DNA of 64,000 bases from Pyropia yezoensis (Eukaryota; Rhodophyta; Bangiophyceae; Bangiales; Bangiaceae). The stretch covers positions 27,926,063 through 27,990,062 of the forward strand of contig CM020619.1 in NCBI GenBank assembly GCA_009829735.1, given 5' to 3'. Numbering within the stretch: position 1 is the stretch's first letter; every line of letters begins with the position of its first letter. Below are positions 40,501-49,800 of this stretch, piece after piece. The translations under genes were made by a program, and so were the position numbers. The notes beneath the pieces were generated by a model. The model worked only from the letters and a program-made list of their open reading frames with translations. It was not told the DNA's origin and searched no databases.

Positions 40501-41547
40501 CTCCTGGTCATCTGTGACCGCTTCACGAAACTTACGCGAGCGATCCCACTGGCAGAGATCACGGCCATGTCGGTCGTGTCAGCCTTCCTAGATCACTGGG
40601 TTGCCGCGTATGGCATCCCAGATAGTACACTATCGGACAATGGACCGCAATTTGCGTCTGTACTGTTTCAGGGAGTGCTGGATATGTTGGGGGTTAAGGC
40701 AAACTATGCCACCCCCTACCACCCACAAACTAATGGGCAGGTGGAGCGCTTCAACAAAACTATTGTTAGGCAGCTGCGCCACTATGTGAGTGAGCACGTG
40801 AAGACGTGGGACCAATACATTTCTATCCTTACTACTGCCTACAATTCGCAGGTTCACTCATCTACAGGGGAAGTACCCCTTGCTTTTGTGACCCCCCGTC
40901 GCGTGCGGTCTATTGCCGTGCGGCGGTCGCTCCCAACTAGGGAGGATGGTGGCAGTACGCCTACTCCTACTGAGAGTAAGGCGGAGTTCGCTGCTAGGCT
41001 TGAAAACCTCATCCCTAAAGTCAGGGCTGAGATGGACAAAGCACAAAAGCGCTACAAGCGTACCTTTGACAAAAAGGTGCGCAATGCTAAACATGTCCCC
41101 GAGCAGGGTGACTGGGTGCTGGTACACTCGCACACCCCAACTGGGGGTAAGCTGGTATTCCAGACGAAGGGACCGTACCAGGTCCTTCGTACTGATGGGC
41201 GGCGCTTCACCATCGAAAGTGACGATGGGGTCCGCACAGTGAACGGACAGGACGTGGTCAAAGTTGCACCACCGCCTGCAGGCGACCCAGCTTGGGCGCG
41301 TGCTTTGGAAGCGTGGCGCCTCCCCTCACTGCCTGCGGCCAAGCAGGGCCCGCAGGAGTACGTGTTCGATAAGTTCATCGACCACGGATGGGATGAAGAC
41401 ACTGACCGCCTCATGTTGAGGGTGCGTTGGTTTGGCTACAAAGCCAAGGATGATACGTGGGAGTATGTGGAGGACCTTCCCGCTGAGAAGGTCCGGGCGT
41501 ACTGTGCCCGGAATGAGATAGACCCTAACAGCCCTCCCTCAACGTGA
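37564..41547 (+). CDS. pol: Element A pol (protease, reverse transcriptase, RNase H, integrase, chromodomain)
   Basis: A 1,327-residue uninterrupted frame. Aspartic protease: VLDTGSGASLI. Reverse transcriptase: FCIDYRKLNESTVKDSYPLP and the YLDDIIVFSRS active site. RNase H: ILDVDASYDQLG. Integrase: His/Cys finger with ACTSCAQNR, then the DDE core with MDILGPLPV, LSDNGPQFAS and HPQTNGQVERFNK. C-terminal chromodomain: FIDHGWDEDTDRLMLRVRWF and WEYVEDLP (about 41370-41490). Domain order with integrase last is Ty3/gypsy, and the chromodomain suggests the chromovirus branch, whose integration is steered by histone marks. Confidence 0.96.
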   Translation: MTVGAGRPKLTTATSAKWARRTNQPCRILRRPKGVRPPRVGLPKNVNPRRVIAVLTGENFQVAGRVQLAPGRACCTRIVLDTGSGASLIRKSLLPKEVKLQRWRSKADHMIDINCGVLPIVGAVTLPTRLGTHEVDVTYGVVENISVPLLLGTPYVVTQVPLICGPEYWVKLMNGETIPILGKGKSVAPVTVSQSKPVCSVREGFTATLRLARKVTLPPNSVAHVDVVTDFTGNGLVHPHPRLARKHQVHVALGTMDSKAGVPWRIQVMNLSPTPKYFKSGAKFGYIDQHEGPVVAVTLNAGASSDPKSGKEKHQAKSAASPRPHVNMEGVPPRLRVQVERLLDQYHKLWDGQLGLMRATQHRIELKPGAPPIRQQPYRGGPRSRALVKEQVARMEALDVIEASDAEWASPVVIVPKVDGTPRFCIDYRKLNESTVKDSYPLPRMDDCLDSLGEANVFSTLDCNAGYWQIPIAPEDRHKTTFTCHFGTYQCKRLPFGRCNAPATFQRAMDMILAGVRWQICLVYLDDIIVFSRSPEEHIGHLGQVFKLLADAGVSLKASKCHLFTQEVEYLGHVVHPGRLSVNEKNLRAIRKAQYPRTQTQMRSFLGMCNVYRRFTKGFAKVAKPLNELVSSTLPKNLPPPSRVEQESFETLRDLLLKPPILAIPRLGGHYILDVDASYDQLGCVLLQQQPDKEYLPVGYFSKGLNSAEKNYGVTELEGLAVVWAVTSLRHYLEGEKFLIRCDHRALQFIFKTDCTNTRLNRWRVRLAPFNFDIEYRPGRQHALADGLSRVPTEGLDTNPVDEDIPIVGVVTRSGQALNPEAPGNKKYLPLSLDEVVKAQAEDPFCKSQRDILDTVVETRFFLGDDGLLMRRGVFQGTEQLVVPASLKDSILEREHNAPTGGHLGSSKLYQTLRTRYYWPSMVVDIYSWVAACTSCAQNRLMERRPSTAMLLLPAKEPFAALAMDILGPLPVTEEGNQYLLVICDRFTKLTRAIPLAEITAMSVVSAFLDHWVAAYGIPDSTLSDNGPQFASVLFQGVLDMLGVKANYATPYHPQTNGQVERFNKTIVRQLRHYVSEHVKTWDQYISILTTAYNSQVHSSTGEVPLAFVTPRRVRSIAVRRSLPTREDGGSTPTPTESKAEFAARLENLIPKVRAEMDKAQKRYKRTFDKKVRNAKHVPEQGDWVLVHSHTPTGGKLVFQTKGPYQVLRTDGRRFTIESDDGVRTVNGQDVVKVAPPPAGDPAWARALEAWRLPSLPAAKQGPQEYVFDKFIDHGWDEDTDRLMLRVRWFGYKAKDDTWEYVEDLPAEKVRAYCARNEIDPNSPPST

Positions 41548-41658
41548 GGGAAGGCCGAGCAACAGTGCCAAGAGAGTGCTTCAAGTCGAAGTGGTACGCA
41601 GAGTGGCTTTTAACTACAGCCCTAACCCTCACACTCTCACAACAAAGGCAGCTGCCAA

Positions 41659-43200
41659 CTAGGCACGCATGCTAGACTCTCCCACTCCACGGCCCTCGCC
41701 CTCACGTGGAGGCGAGCGGCGAGACCCACGCCGATAACGGTCTCCACTTGTTGGAGGGGGCGGCGGCTCCAAGTCGGAACCGTTGCGTCCCTCACGGTCG
41801 CGCAAGTGGCGCCGACCGTGGCCACTCTTCTGCCTGGTCTTGCGCGCAAGTTTGCGACGCAGACGCTGGACAGACTCCGTCTCCGACGGGGTAGAGGACT
41901 CCGAAACGGAGTAAGACAACTCGTCTTCCGATACGGAAGGAGAGCGCCGCGAGTGTCGGCGACGACGGCGAGGAGGCGAGTATGCCCGGCTCGCGCGACG
42001 TTTGCCACGCCCAAGTGGGGCTGGCTGGGGCATAATAGCCCCAATGCGAGCCAACTCGGCTGTCATAAACTCCGCCACCGACTCGCAACTCGCGGTCGCC
42101 ACTGCATTACGAACGCGCTCCTCAAGTTGAGGAGTCTCGGAACTCTGTAGGGTTGCGGTCGACGCGGCCAACCAGGAAATGGTGCGCACCAGCGTGGTGA
42201 TCATCATCTCTGAGGTTAGAGGCGTGGGCGGCAACACCAACTTGGGGTATACCGTCAGGAGGGTGGCCCCCAAGTTGGGGGACACCGGGGTGGAAGACTC
42301 CACGGCCACGCTGATCGGGATGTTCCCGTGAGGTTGGAAAGGAACAGGAGGAAGCGGAGGGGCCCGCCGAGGTGGCGGTACCCGGGTGTAACTGCGACCC
42401 CGACTTGGGGCCCCCGCAGTGGGTTGAGTCATATGGTCATCATAGGACGGCACGGCCATAACTATGGGCTTGTCCGGGGGTGGCGCAGTGTGGCGATCCA
42501 CCCCCGGGGCATACGGGTAGTCCCCAATGCCCAACCCCTCTCGTAGGACCACACGGCCGTCGTGAAGTTCACGAGCGACCCACACGAACTGGCGAAGTGC
42601 GCCATCGTCCTTGGGCCCACGAGTGGGGCGGCGCAACTTGTGCTCAATGCTCTCCCACTCGATAAACTTATGGAGCCGGAGCATCTCCTCAAGTAGAGTG
42701 AGTTGTCCTGATGAGCACCCCTCAGCAACTAGCTGAGGGGTGAGCTGTTCCAAACCTTGGAGGAACCGGAGGGGGAGATGCCAGAGCATCCCCCGCCGCT
42801 GAACACAGGACACCCAGGTCGACATGACCTCGAGGAGCCACTGGGTGGCCAACATGGCCCACACCAGGTGATCAGGGGCAGCCGTCAACATGACGGAGCC
42901 GAAGTGGTCAAGCAACCGTGGCAACAACGCCGGGAACCCGTAGGGGACCTCAACTTGAGGCCACCACTCGGGCTTCTTCGGATAGGACTGCTCCTTACTG
43001 GCAGCAGACTGTTGAGGAAACTCAAGTTGAGCCGAGGTCACCAAGTAGGGACCTCGCCGGAAGTCTTTCTCCATCCGCACATCAAAGTGATGAGTGTGCG
43101 GATCGGCCTCGTGGAGGTACGGTGGGCGAGTTGCCACAGCGTCCCACGTGAAGGTCGGCAAGTCGCCGGGACCCGGGATAGTTCCCCCGCGGTCCACCAT
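41659..43200 (-). CDS. Element A antisense accessory ORF of unknown function
   Basis: A 513-codon frame from ATG 43200 on the strand opposite gag-pol, convergent with pol across about 110 bp. The N-terminal two thirds are ordered sequence (FGSVM, RRGMLWHLPLRFLQGLEQL, FIEWESIEHKL). The last 120 residues are Arg/Ser-rich (PPRRRRRHSRRSPSVSEDE), suggesting nucleic-acid binding. The ordered part resembles the antisense ORF of element B (43949-46397). The frame may extend into the adjoining gap, and element B lies at its upstream side. I know no named family for it. Confidence 0.65.
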   Translation of the reverse strand: MVDRGGTIPGPGDLPTFTWDAVATRPPYLHEADPHTHHFDVRMEKDFRRGPYLVTSAQLEFPQQSAASKEQSYPKKPEWWPQVEVPYGFPALLPRLLDHFGSVMLTAAPDHLVWAMLATQWLLEVMSTWVSCVQRRGMLWHLPLRFLQGLEQLTPQLVAEGCSSGQLTLLEEMLRLHKFIEWESIEHKLRRPTRGPKDDGALRQFVWVARELHDGRVVLREGLGIGDYPYAPGVDRHTAPPPDKPIVMAVPSYDDHMTQPTAGAPSRGRSYTRVPPPRRAPPLPPVPFQPHGNIPISVAVESSTPVSPNLGATLLTVYPKLVLPPTPLTSEMMITTLVRTISWLAASTATLQSSETPQLEERVRNAVATASCESVAEFMTAELARIGAIMPQPAPLGRGKRRASRAYSPPRRRRRHSRRSPSVSEDELSYSVSESSTPSETESVQRLRRKLARKTRQKSGHGRRHLRDREGRNGSDLEPPPPPTSGDRYRRGSRRSPPREGEGRGVGESSMRA

Positions 43201-43225
43201 GGCCTTGGCACGCTGAACGTCCTCA

Positions 43226-43725
43226 NNNNNNNNNNNNNNNNNNNNNNNNNNNNNNNNNNNNNNNNNNNNNNNNNNNNNNNNNNNNNNNNNNNNNNNNNNN
43301 NNNNNNNNNNNNNNNNNNNNNNNNNNNNNNNNNNNNNNNNNNNNNNNNNNNNNNNNNNNNNNNNNNNNNNNNNNNNNNNNNNNNNNNNNNNNNNNNNNNN
43401 NNNNNNNNNNNNNNNNNNNNNNNNNNNNNNNNNNNNNNNNNNNNNNNNNNNNNNNNNNNNNNNNNNNNNNNNNNNNNNNNNNNNNNNNNNNNNNNNNNNN
43501 NNNNNNNNNNNNNNNNNNNNNNNNNNNNNNNNNNNNNNNNNNNNNNNNNNNNNNNNNNNNNNNNNNNNNNNNNNNNNNNNNNNNNNNNNNNNNNNNNNNN
43601 NNNNNNNNNNNNNNNNNNNNNNNNNNNNNNNNNNNNNNNNNNNNNNNNNNNNNNNNNNNNNNNNNNNNNNNNNNNNNNNNNNNNNNNNNNNNNNNNNNNN
43701 NNNNNNNNNNNNNNNNNNNNNNNNN
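43226..43725. other. Assembly gap of 500 N
   Basis: Exactly 500 unknown bases. The 3' LTR and outer boundary of element B must lie here. Confidence 1.
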
Positions 43726-43948
43726 TTACCCCGTGTGTGGGTGTGGCCCCGTCCCGCCCAGGTGCCTGGGTGGAGCGCGGTCGTAGCCCCGTGGGGCGCG
43801 GGTCGACCCGCGTGCCTGCGGCGCTTCTCGTGGCCGTTTGTGGTCATAAGCGCGGGTGTCCCGCTTCCCTGGCTCGTCCCGGTTATCCCACCGTACCGGG
43901 TTGTAGCCGTCGACGGCTTGTGGGCGCGGGGACTCCGCACCCGTTATC

Positions 43949-46397
43949 ATGTCCTATCCCCAGGTGCTTGAAGAGGAGGAAGACCTCCTGATCGGGGAGG
44001 AGATGGAGGACGACGCGCCTGTCGGTCCCGACGCCGCGCGTTACGGGGTGGGCTCGTCTGACGACGACGGGCCTGCGGTGTCCGTCCGTCTGTCGGCCGG
44101 AGGACTGTCGTCCGTGTGCAGCGGCACGACGGTGCCGTCGGCCGGAGGTCAACCCGGCGGTCAACCGCGCGTGGCGGCTTCTACCCCCTCTCTGCCGGCT
44201 GCCCGGATGGGGCCTGGTGCCGGTGCCGGCTCACCGCAGGTACCTCAAGATGGTCCGCCCTGCGGCGGAGGTCGCGACCCGCAGCCGACTCCGGCTGGTC
44301 AAGGTGGTCCGGGTGTCCGGGCGGTGACTCCTCGAGGCGGTCCCGACGTTGACGCGGGTGGTGGTGGCGGTGCGACACCCGGTGCGGCGGGTCAAGACGG
44401 TGCGGGTGTCCGCACGTCCGGGGGCTCCGGCTCCGGAGGCTGTCCAAGTGCCTTCCCCTTCCGAGGCGGGGGCTACGCCGACGGGTGGTGCCGGCGCCGG
44501 TGCCGTACCTGCGGTGCCGCGGGCGTCGAGCGGTCAAGACGCTCCTTCTCCCATGGCGGTTGACACCGGGAGTTACTCCGGGCGGGCGCCCGCCCTTCTT
44601 CTTCCTCCTCGGCCTCGTCCATCTCCGACGTCGGCCCCTCTGCCGGTGGTGCGTCCCCCGGCGCCCCCGATTCTTCCTGTTCCTGCCCGGGTTGCCCCGT
44701 TGGGTGGCGGCGTCGCCGTGGCGGCGGGTCAACCCGCCATGTCGGTGTCCGACTTGGTGGCTCGGGTTCGAGGCCTCACGGTGCAAGAGTCGATGGAGTC
44801 CGATGGGCGTATGCGGGTGGACTTCCACCTGGTGCATCCCCGTGGAGAATCCTCCCGGCGCGTCAAGGTGGACCCGTGCTGGGAGCGGGAGTTGGTGCGG
44901 CTGGTCAACCAGCCGAACGCGGTCCGGGTGGAACACCATTGGATCCTGAGTCAGCCGGACGACCGGCATGCGCAGCTCTGGCGCACCCGGGTGGGACGGG
45001 GTGAGGTCTACCTCGACCCCAACTTCGGGGTCTGCGACTTGATTGCCTCCGCGTTGCCGCGGGAGATTGACTACCCGGCTAGTGCTCGGGGGATTGCGGC
45101 GGCGGCGGAGCCGGTTGCGTTTGGGGAGACGGTGAGCCGTACCGGTCGGTATCCCGACTTTGACTACTACCCGGGGGTACCCCCGTATCTGTCGTTGACG
45201 GCTCCCTACCCGCCCATGGCGGGGTTGAAGTCGGCGTCGAGTTGGCGACGTAACCATGGTGTCATGGCGGATGCGTTCCGCACGGATATAACGTGTGCGT
45301 TGCAGACCGGCAACGGTCGTGCTCCGGTATACACTCCCGTGCGCCCGCCGCTATGGCAGGAGGGGTGGGAACCCGCCCCTGCTTTCCGGTTTGACACCGG
45401 CTCCTGTCTTCGCTACTTCGGGAGTGTGTTGGCCTCGCGACCGGTCCACCCGTTGCAGGGTACCTTCACCCTTGAGGTTACCCTCGGGCAGGCTTCATCC
45501 TTCTTGCTGTCCGTCCGCCGGCAGGGTCGTCTGTTTCATCTTCCGACGGGTGTCCGTCGGCACATCGCGCAGTTGGGCGTGGATCTGATAGCTGCCAAGA
45601 CCGGGTTGGCCCGGGAGTTCGAAGCCCTGCTGGCTGTTCACGATGCCGTGAACTGGGCTGGGGTGTTGGCCCTTCCCCCGTACCGGGACCCGCAGGCTGG
45701 GGCTTCCCCCTTGCCTCGTCACTCGTTGCGTGTCCGGCGTACTCAGCCGGGTGAGCCTAGTTGCCATGGGTGGGCGTCCACCGAGGCCGTTCCTGACCTG
45801 GGTATTCCCATGGTTATCCATGACCCTCTTCAGGTCCTTGCTCCGTGGTTCGGTAACCCGATGCCGGCGGCGGTTGGCCGTCGTCCCCGAGAGTGGGGCT
45901 CTGTGGGTGGGGAGCGTGAGGTGTCCCGTCGTCGGGCGGAGTACCGCCGTGGTTACGGTGGAGCCCCTTCGGTAGGGTCCTACCGGGCCTCGTATCAGGT
46001 GCCACCGGCTCCGGTGGTAGCCGTGTCGGCTCCTGTGGCTCCTCTGGCTGCGCCAGTGTCACCTCCCGCCCCTGTCCTACATGACGGGGGTCCCCGTCTC
46101 TGGTATGAAGGCGTTGACGCCCTTGTTACCCGCGCAATGCGTGGGGGTCTCTCTGTTAGCTGGGGGGATATCCCCCCAGGTGCTGCGCTGGTTGGGTCAG
46201 CGCGTTGCTTTGGTGGCGTGCTGGACCGCCTCCAGAAAGCTCTGGAGGACGTGGAGGCTGGCCGCAGCACCCTCGTCCAGCTATGCACCGAGGTAACTCG
46301 GGTGGTCGACCGTCGTGACATTGCCGACCGGTGGAGCACGGAGGTATACGCGCTTACGCGTGAGTGGCCTCCCTCGGGCAGTGGGTCTACCCACTGA
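43949..46397 (+). CDS. Element B antisense accessory ORF of unknown function
   Basis: A 682-residue protein from ATG 43949, on the strand opposite element B's own gag-pol. The N-terminal 270 residues are acidic then Gly/Pro-rich. An ordered region follows: HPRGESSRRVKVDPCWEREL, YLRYFGSV-like RYFGSVLASRPVHPL, and RRQGRLFHLPTGVRRHIAQL near 45510-45570. This last block and the FGSV motif line up in order and spacing with FGSVM and RRGMLWHLPLRFLQGLEQL of the element A antisense ORF. A WDRR-type C-terminus ends at 46397. No known domain recognised. Confidence 0.65.
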
Positions 46398-46712
46398 GGA
46401 GTGCTATTTGTTTGTGAGGGAGAGGGCCCCGGCAACCCTTATGGTAGCCGGGTAGTAGTGAGTATAAACTCATCCCCCGCTGGGGGCATTGCTTGCCTCT
46501 GTTTGCTGCCCTGGGGAGTACCCCTTCTGGCTCAGTGGTGCCTTGCCTCCCGCCCAACTTCTTCCGGTTGGTTCATGCTTGGGGAGGTTATCCTCCCTCA
46601 CTTTGTGTCTTGGCTTGGGGAGGTCATCCTCCCGTGTAAGCTCCCTAGTTACTTCGATATTATCGGAGTTAGCCTTTACCTTTAAGTTAACTTATTAAGG
46701 TTCAGGTTTTTT

Positions 46713-46808
46713 CTTAGTTACCTAAGCTTAGCTCTACTTAGTTACCTAAGCTTGGTTCGACTTAGAAACCTAAGTCTGATTTGACTTAGAAACCTAAGTC
46801 TGCCGTAA
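46713..46808. repeat. Four 24-bp tandem repeats, each a small hairpin, between convergent ORFs of element B
   Basis: Units start at 46713, 46737, 46761 and 46785. Each begins CTTAG-TTAC-CTAAG or CTTAG-AAAC-CTAAG, a five-bp stem with a four-base loop, followed by a variable 10-bp spacer. The array lies between the stop of the antisense ORF and the stop of pol. Confidence 0.92.
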
Positions 46809-46878
46809 CCATGTCACACCCTACTTAGTAGGTATAAGCCTCACCCCCCAACAGCCGAAGTCGGTGTCGGTTGGGTTG

Positions 46879-49800
46879 TTACAGTAGGCGTCGTCGCCTC
46901 ATGTACGGCATGAGGAGTTGGCGGGGTATATTCGCCGCCTGTTCCCAGGTGGGTGAGTCGTATCCGACCCACATAACCTTGACGTACCAGGGTCCTGGTA
47001 TGTCCGGGTCGGTGTGTCCGACCACGCTCTCTACTTGGTATGGAATCCCATCCGGTCCCACCGGGTCATCCGACCGGTGGGTTGTAAGAGCTTCATGTAG
47101 CAACCCAGCCGGTACCGGCTGAGGCTGTTCCGGCTTCGGAGCAGGTGTGACATCATTCATACTGATGCGTTGGATCTCCGTATCGGAGTGTAAGATAACA
47201 GAGTGGTCATCTCTGTGGAGGATCTGGTACGGTCCCTTGACCGGTTGCATAAGCTTGTTCCCTCGGAACTTCTGGTGTCTGATATAGACCCAGTCACCTG
47301 TTACCAGGGTTGCGTTGCGCACCCGTAGTCGGGCGTCGAAGTTCTTCTTATACCGAAGTTGTGTTCTGTCCAGGGCACCCTTGAGCTTAGGAATCATCCA
47401 CGATAGCTTGGCCAACCAAGCTAGGTGGATGCGTTCGGCGGGTCGGCCCTTCGGTGTATCATACCGAGTGCACCTGCCGGGTGGCAGCGTCAGGTTACCG
47501 ACGCCTAGTGGCATGACCCACTCCAGCGGAGCAATGTTTGTGCTCCGATGTGGCCTGGCATTGTATGTCAGGGTGAGTACGGACAGAAGCCTGTCCCAAG
47601 TGTTCGTGTGCTCGGCCACGTAGCACTGTAGCATCTTTACGATGGTGCGGTTGAACCGCTCCACCTGCCCGTTGGACTGCGGGTGGTAGTCGGATGCCCG
47701 ACGTGGTTCGATACCGAACATGCCCAGGACCTTAGTGCAGAATGCCGACGTAAGGTTTGCTCCGTTATCGGAGAGGAGTTGCTTCATGACTCCGTATGCA
47801 CTGATCCAGTGGTCAACCACTGCGTTCATGATCGTGTATGCCGTATCATTCGGGATGGCTGCCGCTCTTGACAGCTTAGTGAAGCGGTCAGACATGACCA
47901 GGATGTACCTGTTCCCTTCTTCCGTTATCGGAAGTGGCCCGAGTATGTCGATAGCGACTTGCTCGTTGGGCCCATCAGGTGGGAATAGCTTCATGGCAGA
48001 CGCCCGCCTATGTAGACTCATGCGGTTACGTGCACAGGGGTGGCATCCCCGTACGTGGTCGACCACGTCGACGGCCATTGCTGGCCAGTAGAAGAACCTT
48101 CGCATTGCTGCGAACATACGTGAACCCCCCGGGTGTCCGGCTGTAGGGTTCTCATGTTCTCGTTTCATGACGGCTTGCCGTAAGGACACGGGAACCACGA
48201 CTTGATGTCGTCCATCGGCGGGTGCCCGCCGGTATATGAGTCCGTCTTCGTTCTCGGAGAAGATGCCGGCCGTACCGGCCAGGAGGTTAGCACGATGACG
48301 TCTACAGTCATCGTCGTTGGCCTGTGCCTCGCGGAAGTCCGCGAGGGTCAATGGGCACGCAAGGTGTGCCATGGTATGGTCAGCCATACCCTGGGTAGCA
48401 TTACCCACCATGCACACCGGTACTACCGGGATGTCCTCGTCCACCGGGCGGGTATCCCCGCCCGGGGTGTCGAGTCGAGACAACGCGTCTCCGAGGTGGT
48501 GGGTTGACCCAGCCTTATACACCGTGCGGTAGTCGTGCTCGGCCATCTTCAGCCTCCATCGGGCTAGCCTCCCATGGCTATCGGAATCCTTGTCACCAAG
48601 GTTGAGGAGCCATCGTAGGGGTTCGTGGTCGGACCTCACGATGAACCTGGAGCCCTCCAGGTATGGACGGAGCAGTTGCACTGCCCATATAACTCCGAGG
48701 CATTCACGCTCGGTGGCACTATAGTTCCGCTCAGCCGGGTTGAGTGTCCGGCTGAAGTACCCTACCGGACGTAGGTCCGGGATAACGTTATCGGTACCGA
48801 TCAACGTCTCTCCCTGTAACAGGGTGCATCCCACTTGTGTATCACACGCATCGACATCGATGACGAAGGTACCCCGTCTATGCGGTAACGCAAGGACGGG
48901 TGGGGCTAGTAGGGCTCGCTTCAGCGACTCGAATGCCTCCTCTTCGCTAGGCGAAGGGGGTTGGAGTACCTTGGGTAAGGTACTGCTCGTAAGAACCGTT
49001 AACGGTTTAGCTATCCGAGCGAAGTTCTTGACGAACCGTCGGTATACATTGCACATTCCCAGGAAGCTCTTGAGCTGCGTCTGGGTGTTAGGGAACCGGG
49101 CATCCCGGAGTGCCCGGGTATTGGCTTCGAGTACCCCTAGTTTACCAGGGGTTATCTGGTGGCCCAGATATTCGACCGTCTGTTGGAAGAAGGCGCACTT
49201 CTTCAGACGCAGGGTTACCCCGGCGTTCCTCAAGAGGGTGAGTACCTCGTCAACATGTTGTACATGGTCATCCATGTTACGCGAGAAGACGATGACGTCA
49301 TCGAGGTACACTAGGCAGTTACGCCACTTCACCCCAGACAGTATGATGTCGATAGCCCGCAGGAATGTAGCGGGGGCGTTGGACAATCCGAAGGGCATCC
49401 TTAGGAACTCGTACACTCCACTGTGACAGACGAATGCCGTCTTGGGGATATCCTCGTCCGCCACCGGGATCTGCCAGTATCCGGCATTGCAGTCGATGGT
49501 GGTAAACACCGTAGCCTCCCCCAGGGAGTCGATGCATTCATCCATCCTTGGTAAAGGGTATGAGTCCTTCTTGGTAACCAAGTTGAGGCGTCGATAATCG
49601 ATGCAAAACCGAGGGGTTTGATCCTTCTTCGGCACAATAACGACTGGGGCACCCCATTCCGACATCGAAGGTCGGATCACCTTAGCTTCACTCATCCTCT
49701 TCACTTCTCCATCAACGATCTCTCGTTGCATAGGTCCCGCTCGGTGCGGTTGTGAGCGGGCGGGTCGTGCGCCTGGTACCAGGTCTATACGATGTTGGGT

